Positions 13,047 to 24,482 of a stretch of DNA of 64,000 nucleotides are shown here, in pieces (the stretch's first letter is position 1; every line of letters begins with the position of its first letter). Origin of the DNA: Stereocaulon alpinum (taxonomy: Eukaryota; Ascomycota; Lecanoromycetes; Lecanorales; Stereocaulaceae). Under the pieces are notes generated by a model. That model was given only the letters and a program-made list of their open reading frames with translations. It was not told where the DNA came from and searched no databases. The stretch is taken from NCBI GenBank assembly GCA_018257865.1, contig JAEUBA010000060.1, positions 124,001 to 188,000 of the forward strand, in the 5' to 3' direction. The translations under genes and the position numbers were made by a program.

Positions 13047-16000
13047 ATGATAGTTCCCTTATCCCAATCATGATTAGAAATCACACTCATGAAGCATATA
13101 CACCTCCCATAGACAACCCATAAGATACCTCTAAAATCATCATCTCCTCCTGTGACATTTACATAATCCCAAAAATACCACAAGGGTGCTCATACGCCCC
13201 ACAACTCTCGATAACACCAAATCCTCACATCGAGGACACCAATCTATTATCGTACTTGTAAACCGTCACCCGAAAGTATTGGTGTCCTCGCTTAACATCT
13301 TAGCGCCATACTAGGCTTTTAGACGATGTGAACACGTTAAGCACACGCAAACTTGTGTTTTTCTAGGCTGGGGGGCTTATCAGCGGACAATCTAAGTGAA
13401 GGCTTCCAGTGTCATTATAATACTACCTAACTAAGGGCTTTTCGAGCAAGACTCCGAGCATATGTACTAGGTAGTGTTAACCTACAGTATCGTTGTCTTT
13501 GACGCAATAAGTAGGGCGGTGCCAAGTGACCCATTCTAGGCTGCAAAATGTCGTGCCTGACTCGTATCAATTTTGGGATGTTACCCTCTAAGTTGCTAGC
13601 GTAGATTGTATCATCACGTAGCCGAATTGTAGGAGAGTGCACTGTTGTTACTAGATTGTTTTTCATCTATACAGCGATGTGAGAAATACGTGTTATGTGA
13701 CGGCTATTGTTTTGTGATCGATAGCGAGTATGATTGGTGTTGAATGGGGTAGTAGGAGAGGATGGATCGCGTGCTATGCATTGAAGCGTGTCATTGACGT
13801 TATGGGAGGATAGATATCACTTGCGTGGGACTAAAGAAGGGGTTTAGTAACCATCGAACTACTAGGTGTAAATGGCTGAGGTACTGGTAGGTATCAAAGG
13901 CAGTAAGCATATGAGATTGCTAGCATTATAATGGTAGATATTGTGAATCAATAGGAGATGGAGGTCGCATGGCTCCTTTCGATCGTTACTGTGGATGGGC
14001 GAAGATTTCTCTAGTTTAGAGACAACGAGTGTGCTTCGTATAAATACGAGATTCGCGCAAAATCATTCGCAGCGGTGTGGCCAGGTATCACAACCAACCA
14101 ATTCAGTCATGCCTTAGAGGCGGGAGCACTTGCTGTACAAGCGGCGGGCATTGTGAAGGATCTTCCCATGTCACAAAGTGTACCTGATCATATGAATTAC
14201 CAAGGCCATGTTGAGGGAAGTGGGAAAAAGGCTACTGATGGCAGTATGTGCAAGGAAAGTGAGAATGAGGCAATAGCGATACTAGGTGTAATTATCTTTG
14301 AAACTGTATGCGCCCCTAATCGAATGGATGCGCTACCTCGAAATTGCCTTGCTTACTGAGAGGTTTCAATGAAAAGCTCTAGATTCCCACAGCGGCAACG
14401 AAGATTAGCTAGCTCTCTGTGGCCAAAGTATGTGCGACCAAGTATCCTGACCTATGTGATTGCGTGGTCCGACTAGAGAAGGTCTTTTTCACTGATTATC
14501 AGCTATCAACGATGGCCTAGTGTCGACAAGGACCAAGGGCATGCTCTACCTCTTAGATGTGTGACCAAGGCTCTCGAAATTCTAGACTACTAAAAAAAAA
14601 TTCGTGAGAGCTGGGGTCGGTCACTATGTGCTGAAAGGCTCGGAGGTTGCCCTGCCAGTAGGTCCACAGCAATGGCGCTCGTGATACCTGGGGAAATAAT
14701 GTCCCGATAGATGAAACACGGCATGGGCCAATCGTTGTTAGGAAGACATCTTGCCTTATGCGGCACATGTCAGATCGAAGGGGCCCGCGGCGGGACAGCT
14801 GGCGAAGTATAAAAAGCAGCTAAATTAGTGATATGTCCAAGTGCTTCTGAGCATTGGTGGTAGCCTGGATCACCCGTACAAGGTAAGATGATGTGCTCAC
14901 AGTTTCTTGAACAAGCTGAATCTCGTAGGACTTGTGATAGTTCCTATGGGCCCGACACTCGTAGGTCAGCTAAGGTCGTAGCTACCTCTTCAGATGTCTC
15001 CTGTTGTCGATATCTATCTTCAGACCCGTAAGGACCTCGGACATTTTTCATTCAACGCATGCGCCCTTAGTCTATGCGGATAAACAAATACCGGCAGACC
15101 CGCATACTATTATCTATGAAGCGCCAACAATGGCAAAGATGTTAGTAGTCTCAGACAATCAATGACCTCATATCTTATTTGCAGCTATGAAACAACCTCA
15201 CCTTTGGGTCGGCAATAGATGCGCTACTCGATACGTGCAGAAAGAGGGGTACATGAGACAATCACGTAGATTTTCCAGGCAGACATGCAGTGGTGGGAAA
15301 TCGTTGTAGGAATAAATATTGATGCGAGCGCATGTAGAGGTAGCTGCGGCTTCCTCAGGGGAATGCCAAACATCGACGTTGGAGCTTCGTGGTGCAGTTC
15401 GCTGGCAAATATTGGGGTGCTTATCCAACTTGAAGGCAAGCGAAAGGTCGATAACGAGGTGGCATCCGGGAATCGATTGGGGAGGAGCGAAGGCCTATGT
15501 TGGGGTTGTGAACTTTCTTCTGCAGAATCGAATCCTTCGGGGCCTCTGTAGCTATCACCAGGCTACAAACGGTATGTAGTGAGACTATCAACTTTGCAGT
15601 GCACTACCTACTCTACGCAAGAATCATTGTCAGCTGACTGATGAAACAAGGCTTAGGCAAATACGATCATTGTGTCTCGTATTGTAGTGTGCTTCTATGC
15701 AAGCCTTGTTGGTGAACCTGGCGCTAAATTTGCTCGATCATCATCTATGGACAGCATGGGTTATGGACTGTAGTATTTCGAAACCTCAAGAAACTGTCTG
15801 GGCCGTTGGATGGTGCGTTTCGGGCACAGATCGACGCGAAATCTGTGCTTCCTTCATAGCTGCAAAATTTCAGCACTATGGATGCGATACCCATTGGACA
15901 GCATGATAATGATAGATAGATGCAGAGGGGCATTTGAAGGTATGAAAACAGGTCCAGATGCAGGCACCGGCCGTTGCTTCTTGATGAGGCTAATAGCAAG

Positions 16001-16146
16001 CCACTAATTGTGGTATGGAGGATCCTCAAAAGGGTTGACTAACGTACACTGAATGGCTGGGCTCAACAGGCCGAACCATCATTCATTTGCAAGGAAGTTG
16101 CGTACCCCTATGGATTTCAAGCCACCCCATACAAGAGAAAATCGCC
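13047..16146. other. 3.1 kb without recognisable gene
   Basis: No gene is recognisable on either strand; short frames such as 14075-14359 (+) and 15285-15551 (+) carry no known motif. The one clear structure is a 13-bp inverted repeat at 13231-13243 and 13278-13290. Confidence 0.5.
13231..13290. repeat. 13-bp perfect inverted repeat with 34-bp spacer
   Basis: CGAGGACACCAAT at 13231-13243 is repeated in reverse complement as ATTGGTGTCCTCG at 13278-13290. It could be terminal ends of a very small transposon relic or a hairpin in the 3' flank of the DUF7708 gene, about 190 bp past its stop codon. Confidence 0.7.
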
Positions 16147-17711
16147 ATGGACGCTCCATCAACATCAGAGACTGTACGTAGGGTCGGTCCTGGAGCACTC
16201 AAATTGCTTGTCGTTTGCTTGACTTGCTTTGTTCTGGCGTTTCTGACGGTTGCTCTTCGTCTCTGGGCTAGGAGAATCAAGGGACATTGCTTGTATTTCA
16301 ATGACTTTGCCATACTTTTGGCCTTGGTAAGAGAAAACCTGGGGGCCGAATGCTTGGCAATGGCGAAGGCTGATGCGTAATAAGGCTATCGAACTGGGCG
16401 ACGCTGTTACTATTGTCTTGTGTCAGTACCCTCAAAACGGTTACGTGCCCACGAATGCTGAGTCTTGATGCGAAGCTGTCGTGACAGGCAAGACTGGAAA
16501 TCACGTTGCGAGCTTAAAGACGGCAGAAGCATTGTTCTTGAGCAAGGTATCTTACCCAAGTCCATGCCGTTAGGTCTAGTATAAAACCGCTCACAGCTTT
16601 AGACTATCGTGGCAGGAATTCCTATGAGAGCTTCGGCGAACTCATGCGTCAGATTGTCGATGATGCACCTATACCTGAGCATCATCCCCACCAAAGACCT
16701 TCGTTTCGTGGTATATGGCGTGATGGCTCTAACAATTAGCTATTGGGCAGGAACCTTGGTTCCTAGTCTCCTCATCTGTTCCCCTGTTGTGTATCTCTGC
16801 GTATTTTTTCGCAGAGAAGCCTTCCCTATTTGGACCGATTCCTGAGCCCTGGGATGCACTTTAGGAGCCTGACTCAGGCTGGGTGTCTTGTTCATGGCCT
16901 TTGTCCCGTTCCTAAAGCGGCATGCTAACTCCGAAACGCGCCCAGGTGGGACGAGACCATTGTTAACAGCATCTGCGTCAATGTGCGTGGCTATGTCTTG
17001 ATCACCGCAGTCATGAACCTCCTTTTAAACATTATCGTGACCGCGCTCCCAATGCCGGTGTTGTGGCAGCTGAGGATACCAACGTGGAGGAAGATCATTG
17101 TCACATTTGTCTTTGGCATGAGCGCCCTGTAAGTCCACTTCTTTCATGGCATATTCCGTACGATCTGTCACGGCATTCCTGACCGTCGCTTGCATAACAG
17201 AGTATGTATCGTCACGGTGTTACTTATCATGACACTGATTCAATTTGACACGACCGATATCTCTCATAGCATCGTCAACACGACTATCTGGAGTAGTCTA
17301 GAGCCATGCCTGGGGATTGTGGTGGCATGCTTGCCGGTCCTCCAGCCAACTGTGGCGAGAATATTTGGAGAAGGCACCTTGGCATGGGCTCGGCGTGCCT
17401 CTAAAACAAGCACAGCTCCTGGAACGTGGCCGCATAGTGTTGATCGTCGACCATTGCAGGCTGCAACGATTGGGAACGGTAACCTTCACCGTCTTTACGA
17501 TGTTGGAAATCTTCTCGGTAGCTGTCATAGCAGTGTACCATCTCTTGCAATAGAGGTCGGGCATCGAACGTGGCCAAAGCTGGAACGCCAGGGAATTATC
17601 CTTGGCTCAAAAGGTTTCAAATTATCGAAAGATTGGCATGTGCAACAGAGTCTGGGTACTTCCGCACGCCCTCGCACACCCAGCCCATATTATCAGAAGG
17701 GCCGCAACTGA
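16147..17711 (+). CDS. fungal rhodopsin-domain integral membrane protein
   Basis: Predicted join(16147..16326, 16385..16421, 16488..16546, 16603..16790, 16946..17128, 17201..17711), 385 aa, six exons. The family pattern of fungal seven-helix rhodopsin-domain (PTH11-related) proteins is clear: a first helix ending in LRLWARRIKG with FNDFAILLAL, then GNHVASL, RLSMMHLYLSIIPTK, an ALPMPVLWQLRIPTWRK loop, and TTIWSSLEPCLGIVVACLPV near the last helix. The tail of about 110 residues is cytoplasmic and poorly conserved. Members are surface membrane proteins, mostly of unknown ligand; some PTH11-type relatives affect host sensing in plant pathogens. Exons 2 and 3 are only 37 and 59 bp, so the middle of the model needs RNA support, but every junction keeps frame. 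Confidence 0.75.
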
Positions 17712-18411
17712 GTTGATGGTGCAGGTGTCTAGGGTCCTCTAAGAGTTTCTAGGTATTGATGATATAGATGGTCCCCAAATTCGGGTGCGCCTGAAGCAGG
17801 GTTCGGGTTTCATCGCTGATCATGAAGGTAGAGCCAAATTAGACTTCTCTTGGAGGAGAGCGAGCTCAAGCGTTTTGGTTCGGTAGACAGACACAACTGG
17901 ATTCGCGCTGCTAGGCCTAAGACCTAAGCTGCTTTGTTGTTGATGGTATATGGCCAGTGACGAAGTAATGAATCGTTCTTAGTGGTATCGTGGTCAGTGA
18001 CGATGCAGTGAATGATGATAGTATAAGAGAGTGAAAGCTGTGCTTGGTGAATATAAATTATTTCTTTGCTGTAGAGAGTCAGCTGACAACTCCCTCATCT
18101 ACGGGCGCATTTTGCATTGCGCTGATCTTACACTATGTGATCTTTCCGGCCTTAGTGGCCCTAGTAAACACCTTGCGCGTGGTGGCTGTCGTCTGTCATC
18201 GAGATCTTTCGCTGCCCGAAGGATGCGTTGGATAAAGCCAATTCCGCTTGGTGAGGTAGCTCCTCAGATATGTCGATACCAAGCCGAACTAGCTTGCAAG
18301 GAATAAGACTCATTCCATGAGTGATTGGAACGACGTTCGATTTGAAGCTCGTCCTAGTTTGAGTACATTCGCTCCATTTGGATCCAAAGCTGTAATCGCT
18401 GGAAAGACATT
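17712..18411. other. intergenic, nothing recognised
   Basis: Region between the convergent rhodopsin-domain and ankyrin genes. Two near-copies of a TATGGCCAGTGACGA-like phrase occur at about 17949-17963 and 17989-18005. No gene is seen. Confidence 0.5.
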
Positions 18412-19851
18412 CTACGAACGAGCATAATTGCCCCAGACGGTCCCGAACAAAAAGTACTTGTCGTTCAGTCCAGCTGCTTTTAAGGCATCGTAAACCTGCC
18501 GATGGTGACTTTTGGCCGCACAGATCAGTGGGGTATCTGAATCATCATTCTTGACGTCGAGCTGCGCACCGTGGGCAAGGAGCTTCTGCACTAGGGTTAG
18601 GTCCCCGTTGGAAGCAGCACAAATAATTAAAGGTGAATGGGGAGCCGTTGGATGACATAGATTAGGGTTCAGGCCATAGTCTAGGAGCAGCTTCAAAACT
18701 TCGATATCACGCGTACCCCACCTCGTAGAATTGCTGTGTAAGGTCTTCACCCAGGCTCCTATTTGCTGGTAGATTATCTCGGTCATCGGTGTTAGTTTGT
18801 TAAGGATGACCTCGATGATCTGAATACTACCGCTTTGTAATGCTATCTGGACACTTGGCTCGGCGCCTCTTTCGAGAAGCTCCGTAATGAGGAGGACGCT
18901 GTTACTTGCATCTGCGTGCCTCTGAATAGCCAGATCAAGCAGCGTGGACATCCCTTGACCTTGATACCGTGGACTCTGAACACGTGTGTTTGGGTCAAGG
19001 CCATTGCCCAGTAATATTCGTAACGTATCGCAGGCGCGATTGAAATCCCAATTCCTCTCGTATATCGGTAGACCAGCAGCCCAAGCCTGAATGATACCAT
19101 GATGTTCGGCGGTCAGCGGCGAGAGCGCCGCGATGACGCGCCCTAGGACTTTAGTTTGAGCTTCGAGAACTGCTATCTTGAACAATGGTTGACCTTGGCC
19201 GTTTCGGGTATTGAGATCTGCGCCAGCTTCCAGAAGGTCTGCAACGATGAGATCCGCTTGAGTTCTCTGGTATGAGAGTGATATTGCGAGCGCAGTATCG
19301 CCGTTGTCGTCCATACACGAAACATTAGCACCTCTTTCAAGGGCCAGCCGTACACCAGCATGCCTCCCCTCAGCAGCCTCCTGCAGCAACAGTGTTCTTC
19401 CGTGAGGTCCGATTCGGTGTTCGACGTCTGCCCCAGCATCCAGGACCTGTTCGAGTCGCTCAAGGGACGCTGTAGGCCGTAGTTGTGCGAGAGCGGCATT
19501 AGGACTCCCCAGCAAGCAGATCGCTGAGGCCATGTCCCCCACATGTAGACACCACTCGAGGGGCGTCTTGCTGTTTAAAGGTGGAGGTTTCTTGTTCGTT
19601 CCCGTAAACAAACGTTTACGATTCAATCCATTTTCTCGGACCTTCTCCATAGCAGCCTGATACAATTGAAGTGCGGAGTCTAGGTCTTGCCGTTGCTGCA
19701 TCTCTGCGGCAGAGGCCAGCAACTGGAGAATGCCTTCTTCAAGAGCTGCCTTCGGCACTGGAGTGATCTTGCGTGGAGGCCCATCACTGGGGCTCTTATC
19801 GTCCAGGCGAATATGTCCCTGCTGTTGTGAATGCCAGCTCTTCCTATTCAT
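18412..19851 (-). CDS. ankyrin-repeat protein
   Basis: Single-exon frame of 479 aa starting at a real ATG (19851). Residues about 38-75 form a predicted amphipathic helix pair (LLASAAEMQQRQDLDSALQL) reminiscent of MIT/TPR helices. Ankyrin-type units then run from about 105 to 460, for example GPHGRTLLLQEAAEGRHAGV, NGDTALAISLSY and DDSDTPLICAAKSHHRQVYD, with the usual GADLN/GANVS loop ends. Ankyrin repeats bind protein partners; no enzymatic domain is visible. The function is unknown. It sits alone, convergent with the rhodopsin-domain gene. Confidence 0.8.
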   Translation of the reverse strand: MNRKSWHSQQQGHIRLDDKSPSDGPPRKITPVPKAALEEGILQLLASAAEMQQRQDLDSALQLYQAAMEKVRENGLNRKRLFTGTNKKPPPLNSKTPLEWCLHVGDMASAICLLGSPNAALAQLRPTASLERLEQVLDAGADVEHRIGPHGRTLLLQEAAEGRHAGVRLALERGANVSCMDDNGDTALAISLSYQRTQADLIVADLLEAGADLNTRNGQGQPLFKIAVLEAQTKVLGRVIAALSPLTAEHHGIIQAWAAGLPIYERNWDFNRACDTLRILLGNGLDPNTRVQSPRYQGQGMSTLLDLAIQRHADASNSVLLITELLERGAEPSVQIALQSGSIQIIEVILNKLTPMTEIIYQQIGAWVKTLHSNSTRWGTRDIEVLKLLLDYGLNPNLCHPTAPHSPLIICAASNGDLTLVQKLLAHGAQLDVKNDDSDTPLICAAKSHHRQVYDALKAAGLNDKYFLFGTVWGNYARS

Positions 19852-21750
19852 AATCGTGGCTGCTCTAGGGAAGTGAGGGATGTCTCTATAGTAGCGGAGC
19901 TTGAGGCCAGTGTCGGTGAACGGACATCTTCATGGGCGGCGTAGATACACAGTATGCTGCGTGGGGGAGCGGAGATCAAGCTGATATAGTCGAACTCCAT
20001 GGAACGCTTAGGCAGCAAAGGAAAGTGAACTTGAGGGGTTTCATGGCAAGGTTTGGTTCAGGGCTAGGGCTAAATGTGCCTTTGATTGGCTCTAAGCCCT
20101 GTACATTTCAGTACCTAGGCAGGTACCATCGTACCGTCACAATCTTTCTATCTACAGCTGCCCACGTTACTGGCAGCTGAGTCGACTATCCACATTGTCC
20201 CTGCAATCCAGTAGGTCGTTGCTAATTCGCATCTACACTGCATCCGCTATCAGGCCCTCGTTCATTCGATATGCTAGAACCTGCTAAGACGAGCAACGAA
20301 GTTTGTCATTGGAAGAGATGATTTAGCAGAGCTAACGAGTCTATAGAAGACTAGTAGCCTGTATAGGTCACTGCGGCCTCTTCACATAGGATGCTGTTCA
20401 AGGTCCAGCCGGAGTGTCAGTGCTTAGAGTTCCACGATGGCAACCATTTTGTAGGCAGGCGAATGATGTGGCTTCGAGTAATGACCAACTTTGGGAAACA
20501 TCCAGCGAGTATCAATTGATGTGTCTGGCCCACTGCAAGATGAGGATCTCGTTCCTGTGTCGTATCTACCAACATCGTACAGCCGGTTTCCCGAGCGTGA
20601 GCGATGTGCTTTTGTCCATGGACAGACACCATTATGAACATTGTATCGAGCCTGGACGGCCAATCTGACACAGTGTCCCTGTCCTGAGAAGATTTGCAAT
20701 TGGCTTGCATTGTTCCCTCTCGGCAATGTGCTCCAATTATGACGAGAAATCTCCGTGCATTCAGAATCAGGCAGAATGCCAGACACTCCAACCATATTCA
20801 ACCAATGTCAGACTTGCCCAACGCCCGCCGATATCACTCCCTGGTGATCCTTGATCGATTTGCAACTACTGCACAAAAGGAACCTATATCAATAGCTCCA
20901 CACTTCATGTTGGTGGCGGCCTTGGAACGGAAAATAACCCAGTTCCGGAATATGGCCCAATGCTAGACCCCGTTCGAAGTGATGAATAGCACCTCTGTAC
21001 GTTCGAAGCTCGCCCTTTCAGCCTTTCCAAAGACTGAACCCAACACAGATCTTGTTGAGGTCGCCGAATTTCACATTTTGAGCTTTTGCGCTCGGTAATA
21101 TGGTGTCTTACTTTTCTCAAGCGCTGTTTCCTGTGACAGTTCGTCAGGAAATTGCTGGTAATGACCGTACAAAATATACTGCAAAGCATCTTCATCGGAG
21201 AAACCGGCCAGCACTTAGCCACTACGATCACAATCGTCACAAGCAGCAAAGTGAGGTCCGGGCAATGATCACGACGGAGCGACATGGCTTGCCTGTGTGG
21301 ACGACTTAGGCACTTGCGTTTCTGTGCTATGGACTGGACCCTCCATTGGAGAAGGCAGCGTTCGTAGACTCTACGAGTACTAGAAAGACTGGCCAAAGAT
21401 GCAAATGTAAGTAGATTTGAGAAGCGCGCTTGAAGGGGTTATCGTTGCGATCGAGTGAGACTTGAGTGTGGGGCGCATACTAGTACAATTGGGTTTCTAT
21501 ATACAACAGAGTCGATTCTACAACATACAAAAGAGTGATTCTGCCTTTCAGGACTATGCTGGCCAATACATAGTATTCCTCGAGCTTACATCAGCGCAGA
21601 CGCAGTACGTGTCAATTCTACGACACCTTAGGAAGCGTATCCCCCAACCAAACTAAGTCCTTCCCTACCGCGACCTTGTTGGAAACATTTCTATACACCC
21701 TGGCTAAAGCGGACAATTTCCAGCACATCACAGCCCGAGACCCTCGAGGT
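19852..21750. other. 1.9 kb without recognisable gene
   Basis: Short frames occur on both strands (20417-20801 - and 20905-21396 - are the longest), but they overlap each other in different frames and show no domain. Nothing further is supported. Confidence 0.45.
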
Positions 21751-22386
21751 CTAGTCGGTCGTAGCAGGGCAGACTTTGAAGCCATTATCAGCTACACCCC
21801 GATGCGTCATGACCAAGCAGAAGAAACGGGACTTGGTTCCATCAGTAAGCGTCGTTTCCCCAAGGACAACACGATCAGCTCCAGGATCACCGCCATCATA
21901 ATGGTCGCCTTCTTTGATCGGGAACTCGTAGAGCGTGACACCGGTGCCCGTACAGTCCGCTGGGAGAGCATTCTTGACGGGATTATCACTTGCGCCGTAG
22001 TATTTCGGATAGCCGTTGACTGTGAGAGTTAGTTGGACGTCCAAATTTTGCATAGATGGAAGACGTACAATTTCCTTCTTTGTCAGGAAAGCTTCGCTTC
22101 GCCCATTTCACAGTGCCCTTGATTTTGTCGGCAGAGTATTTCTGTGTCCCCTGCGTGTCGCCGTCGGCTATGGATTTGATTAGCAATGATGGCTATGGCT
22201 ATGAAACGGACGGAAAACATGCGTACCGCCACATTGAACGTCCTGATTGCATGGAGCTCGCTTCGAGAGCTCGTCACCACCACAAGTATCATCACGTATA
22301 CTTAAGCGGAAGTCTTCCTCAGTGGGTGCACTGGCTACATGCTGTGAAGCCAAGAGAGCAAGACTAAAGAGTTTTAAGAGAAGCAT
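21751..22386 (-). CDS. secreted N1/T1-type guanyl-specific ribonuclease
   Basis: Predicted complement join(21751..22019, 22069..22167, 22227..22386), 175 aa. The start at 22386 opens a clear signal peptide (about residues 1-20, ending HVASA). A KR dibasic site at 42-43 could be a Kex2 cleavage point, so the product may be a pre-pro-enzyme. The C-terminal ~90 residues fit the microbial RNase N1/T1 fold: YEFPI (Glu118), GADRVV (Arg136) and MTHRG (His159) match the catalytic Glu, Arg and distal His. The second catalytic His, which follows a Tyr-Pro pair in RNase T1, is replaced here by Lys92 (YPKYY). Six cysteines (35, 46, 52, 109, 154, 170) suggest disulfides. The family cleaves RNA after guanosine; secreted fungal members include nutritional RNases and plant- or microbe-active effectors. 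Activity is uncertain because of the Lys substitution. Confidence 0.78.
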
Positions 22387-23492
22387 CGTGAAAGCTGGAG
22401 AAAAGTGATAGCGGCTGAGGTCTGGAATTCCTTGAAGATTTTTGAAGATGTTTGAAGATCGTTGAAGATAGAGAAGGATGTGGATGATTGACTGCTCCCT
22501 ACCTGGCTTCCCTTGAAGGCTCTTATATACCGAGTCCATTTCTAGTGAGAGCACCAAGCCTTGTCGATCATCACTCACAGAAATCTCAACCAACAGCTAT
22601 GACGATGCCGCCAACAGCTATAAAACTGGGGATGCTGACCACAACCAGCTGTTCGCACTTCAAACTCCATGGACGTTATTGCCCACGGAAGGCCTGACCA
22701 ACAGCTCTTACGCCGTGCACATCTGTAACACGGATGATGAGAATTGTCCCCAGCTATTGGCGCTTCGTCATCCGTGGACGTCATACGGCGAATGATACCT
22801 GCGGTTGTTGTTGGCATGGTGTGTCAAATGATATCGTTGAGCCAGGATCAGGACAAGGTGTTCAACGGCGTAACAGAAAATCGAGGCCGCGGAGGGGACA
22901 TCTTCACGCAATGGTGACCGGTAGCATGCCCCTCCGTCTTGCAGGATTTGTCCGTTCAATGGCGGCGTGAAGCCTTTATAAAGAACTCCCGTTCCCCTAG
23001 AATGTCTCGAGGCTGAGTTGTGATCTGCACGGGGCGTAGGGCGCCAACTTGGTGGCAGTTGAAACACGTGGATGTTTCAACGGTGCGGACAATAGTAGTG
23101 TGCTGAAGAGGTGACGCGGTGCTTAGCCTGATACTCGCCTGGATTTGTCGACGCACGGCCTGAGATCTGCGCCTGAACATTTACCAGAGCCGTAGCCTGG
23201 GGGCCTGAAGATTGGAGATCTTCAGTGTTCTGTTTCGGGCTAGATCTAGCGGCGGGGCTTAGTCCTGTACTGACGGCGTAAGGTAGGCAACCTTCTTTGC
23301 TGCGCATGTGCCGCACGAGGTCCCATTAATTCTCCGAACTGCATCGGCATTTGTTTGTCGTCATTTTTGAGATTGTCACTCTTCTTTTCCAGCTCCATTA
23401 ACTCTTATCATAGACCGCTCTGCCAGTCGGTCCATCATCGAGTCCTTTCTCTTTACCAAAGTATACTGAATCCAACCACAACAACACAAAAC
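22387..23492. other. intergenic region between divergent genes
   Basis: This holds the promoters of the ribonuclease gene (-) and the DUF3632-like gene (+). Short minus-strand frames at 22575-22817, 22956-23180 and 23077-23316 show no domain and do not join into a convincing protein. Confidence 0.45.
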
Positions 23493-24482
23493 ATGGCAGA
23501 CCAATGGCTCTCGCAAACCAAAAGCAATGCTCATCTCCAAAAGCCCGAACCACAAGCCGCAATGGACATCATCCACAACGTAATCACAAACCAACTCTCA
23601 CCTCTCAATGCCGCAACAAACATCTCTCACGCATACGAACCGACAGTCAGACAGAACAAGGCGGATATATGGTCCCTCTGGACAATAATAATCGACGCCA
23701 TCAGTCGTCTAGGCGGTGAGACTGCCGTTTCGCAACGCTTGGCGGAGGTTTTGGCGCATTTGTCGAAGCTTCCGGATGTAGTTGATGCGGATGGGAATGC
23801 ATGTAGGTGGAATGGGAAAAAGGTCTGGGGAGATTTGCCTGATTTCTCGTTTTATCTCTCGGAACAAGGCGTTGGTAAGTTTGCCATGGCTGCTATAGAT
23901 TGAGCATGTGGTATCTCCGATCATTGCTCTAATGTGCTAACTCCAAATCGTCATCAAGATCATATCTTGATTGAAGATATCGAATCGAGTCGCCACGGTG
24001 TGACAGTACAGGACGCAGCAACCAAATTGACAAACGTAAATACGTTCGCTGCACAATACCTGTGCGAACTCGACCCTAATGGACCGCCGAGTGAGCTCTT
24101 AAGCATGCGGAGAATCGCTCGTGAGCACTTCATGTATACCCTGGAGATACCCTTCGATACACCAGAGCGTATACGGCGTACAGAGCTCTACATTGCGCCT
24201 GCCGTTGCATGGATAGAACTCGCTGGGCCCAAATTGTACCAGTTCTCTGAATCAAATGCGGACTATAGAGGTGAAGATGTGTCGCCATGGTGGATCGGGG
24301 GAAAGCATGGTGGTATGGTGATGTGGGACAAACGTGACGGATTTAGTCTGGAGCGCTGGGCTTTTTGGAAAGATCGTTTCCGGGAATTTAGTCTGTTGCG
24401 GACTGGATCTGAGGAAGCGAAGACGCAGGCTGCGGAAGCTGCACAGAGGATGCAGATGATAGATGAGGCGGGGCAGACGTGA
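23493..24482 (+). CDS. DUF3632-like fungal protein
   Basis: Predicted join(23493..23874, 23959..24482), 301 aa, one 84-bp intron (GTAAGT, GTGCTAACT branch, ATCAAG acceptor). The protein is soluble and helix-rich with no signal peptide. The order of blocks (an N-terminal helical part with LWTIIIDAISRL, WGDLPDFSFYLSE before the intron, a YLCELDP helix after it, and a C-terminal APAVAWIELAG then WKDRFREF) fits the fungal DUF3632 family as I recall it. That family has no assigned function and is expanded in some ascomycetes. Family membership is tentative; the coding status is good. Confidence 0.65.

Noticed and set aside
22575..23316. Possible zinc-finger gene on the minus strand
   Set aside because: A CYRCARRKSC phrase is present but the cysteine spacing does not match Zn2Cys6 and the frames do not join.
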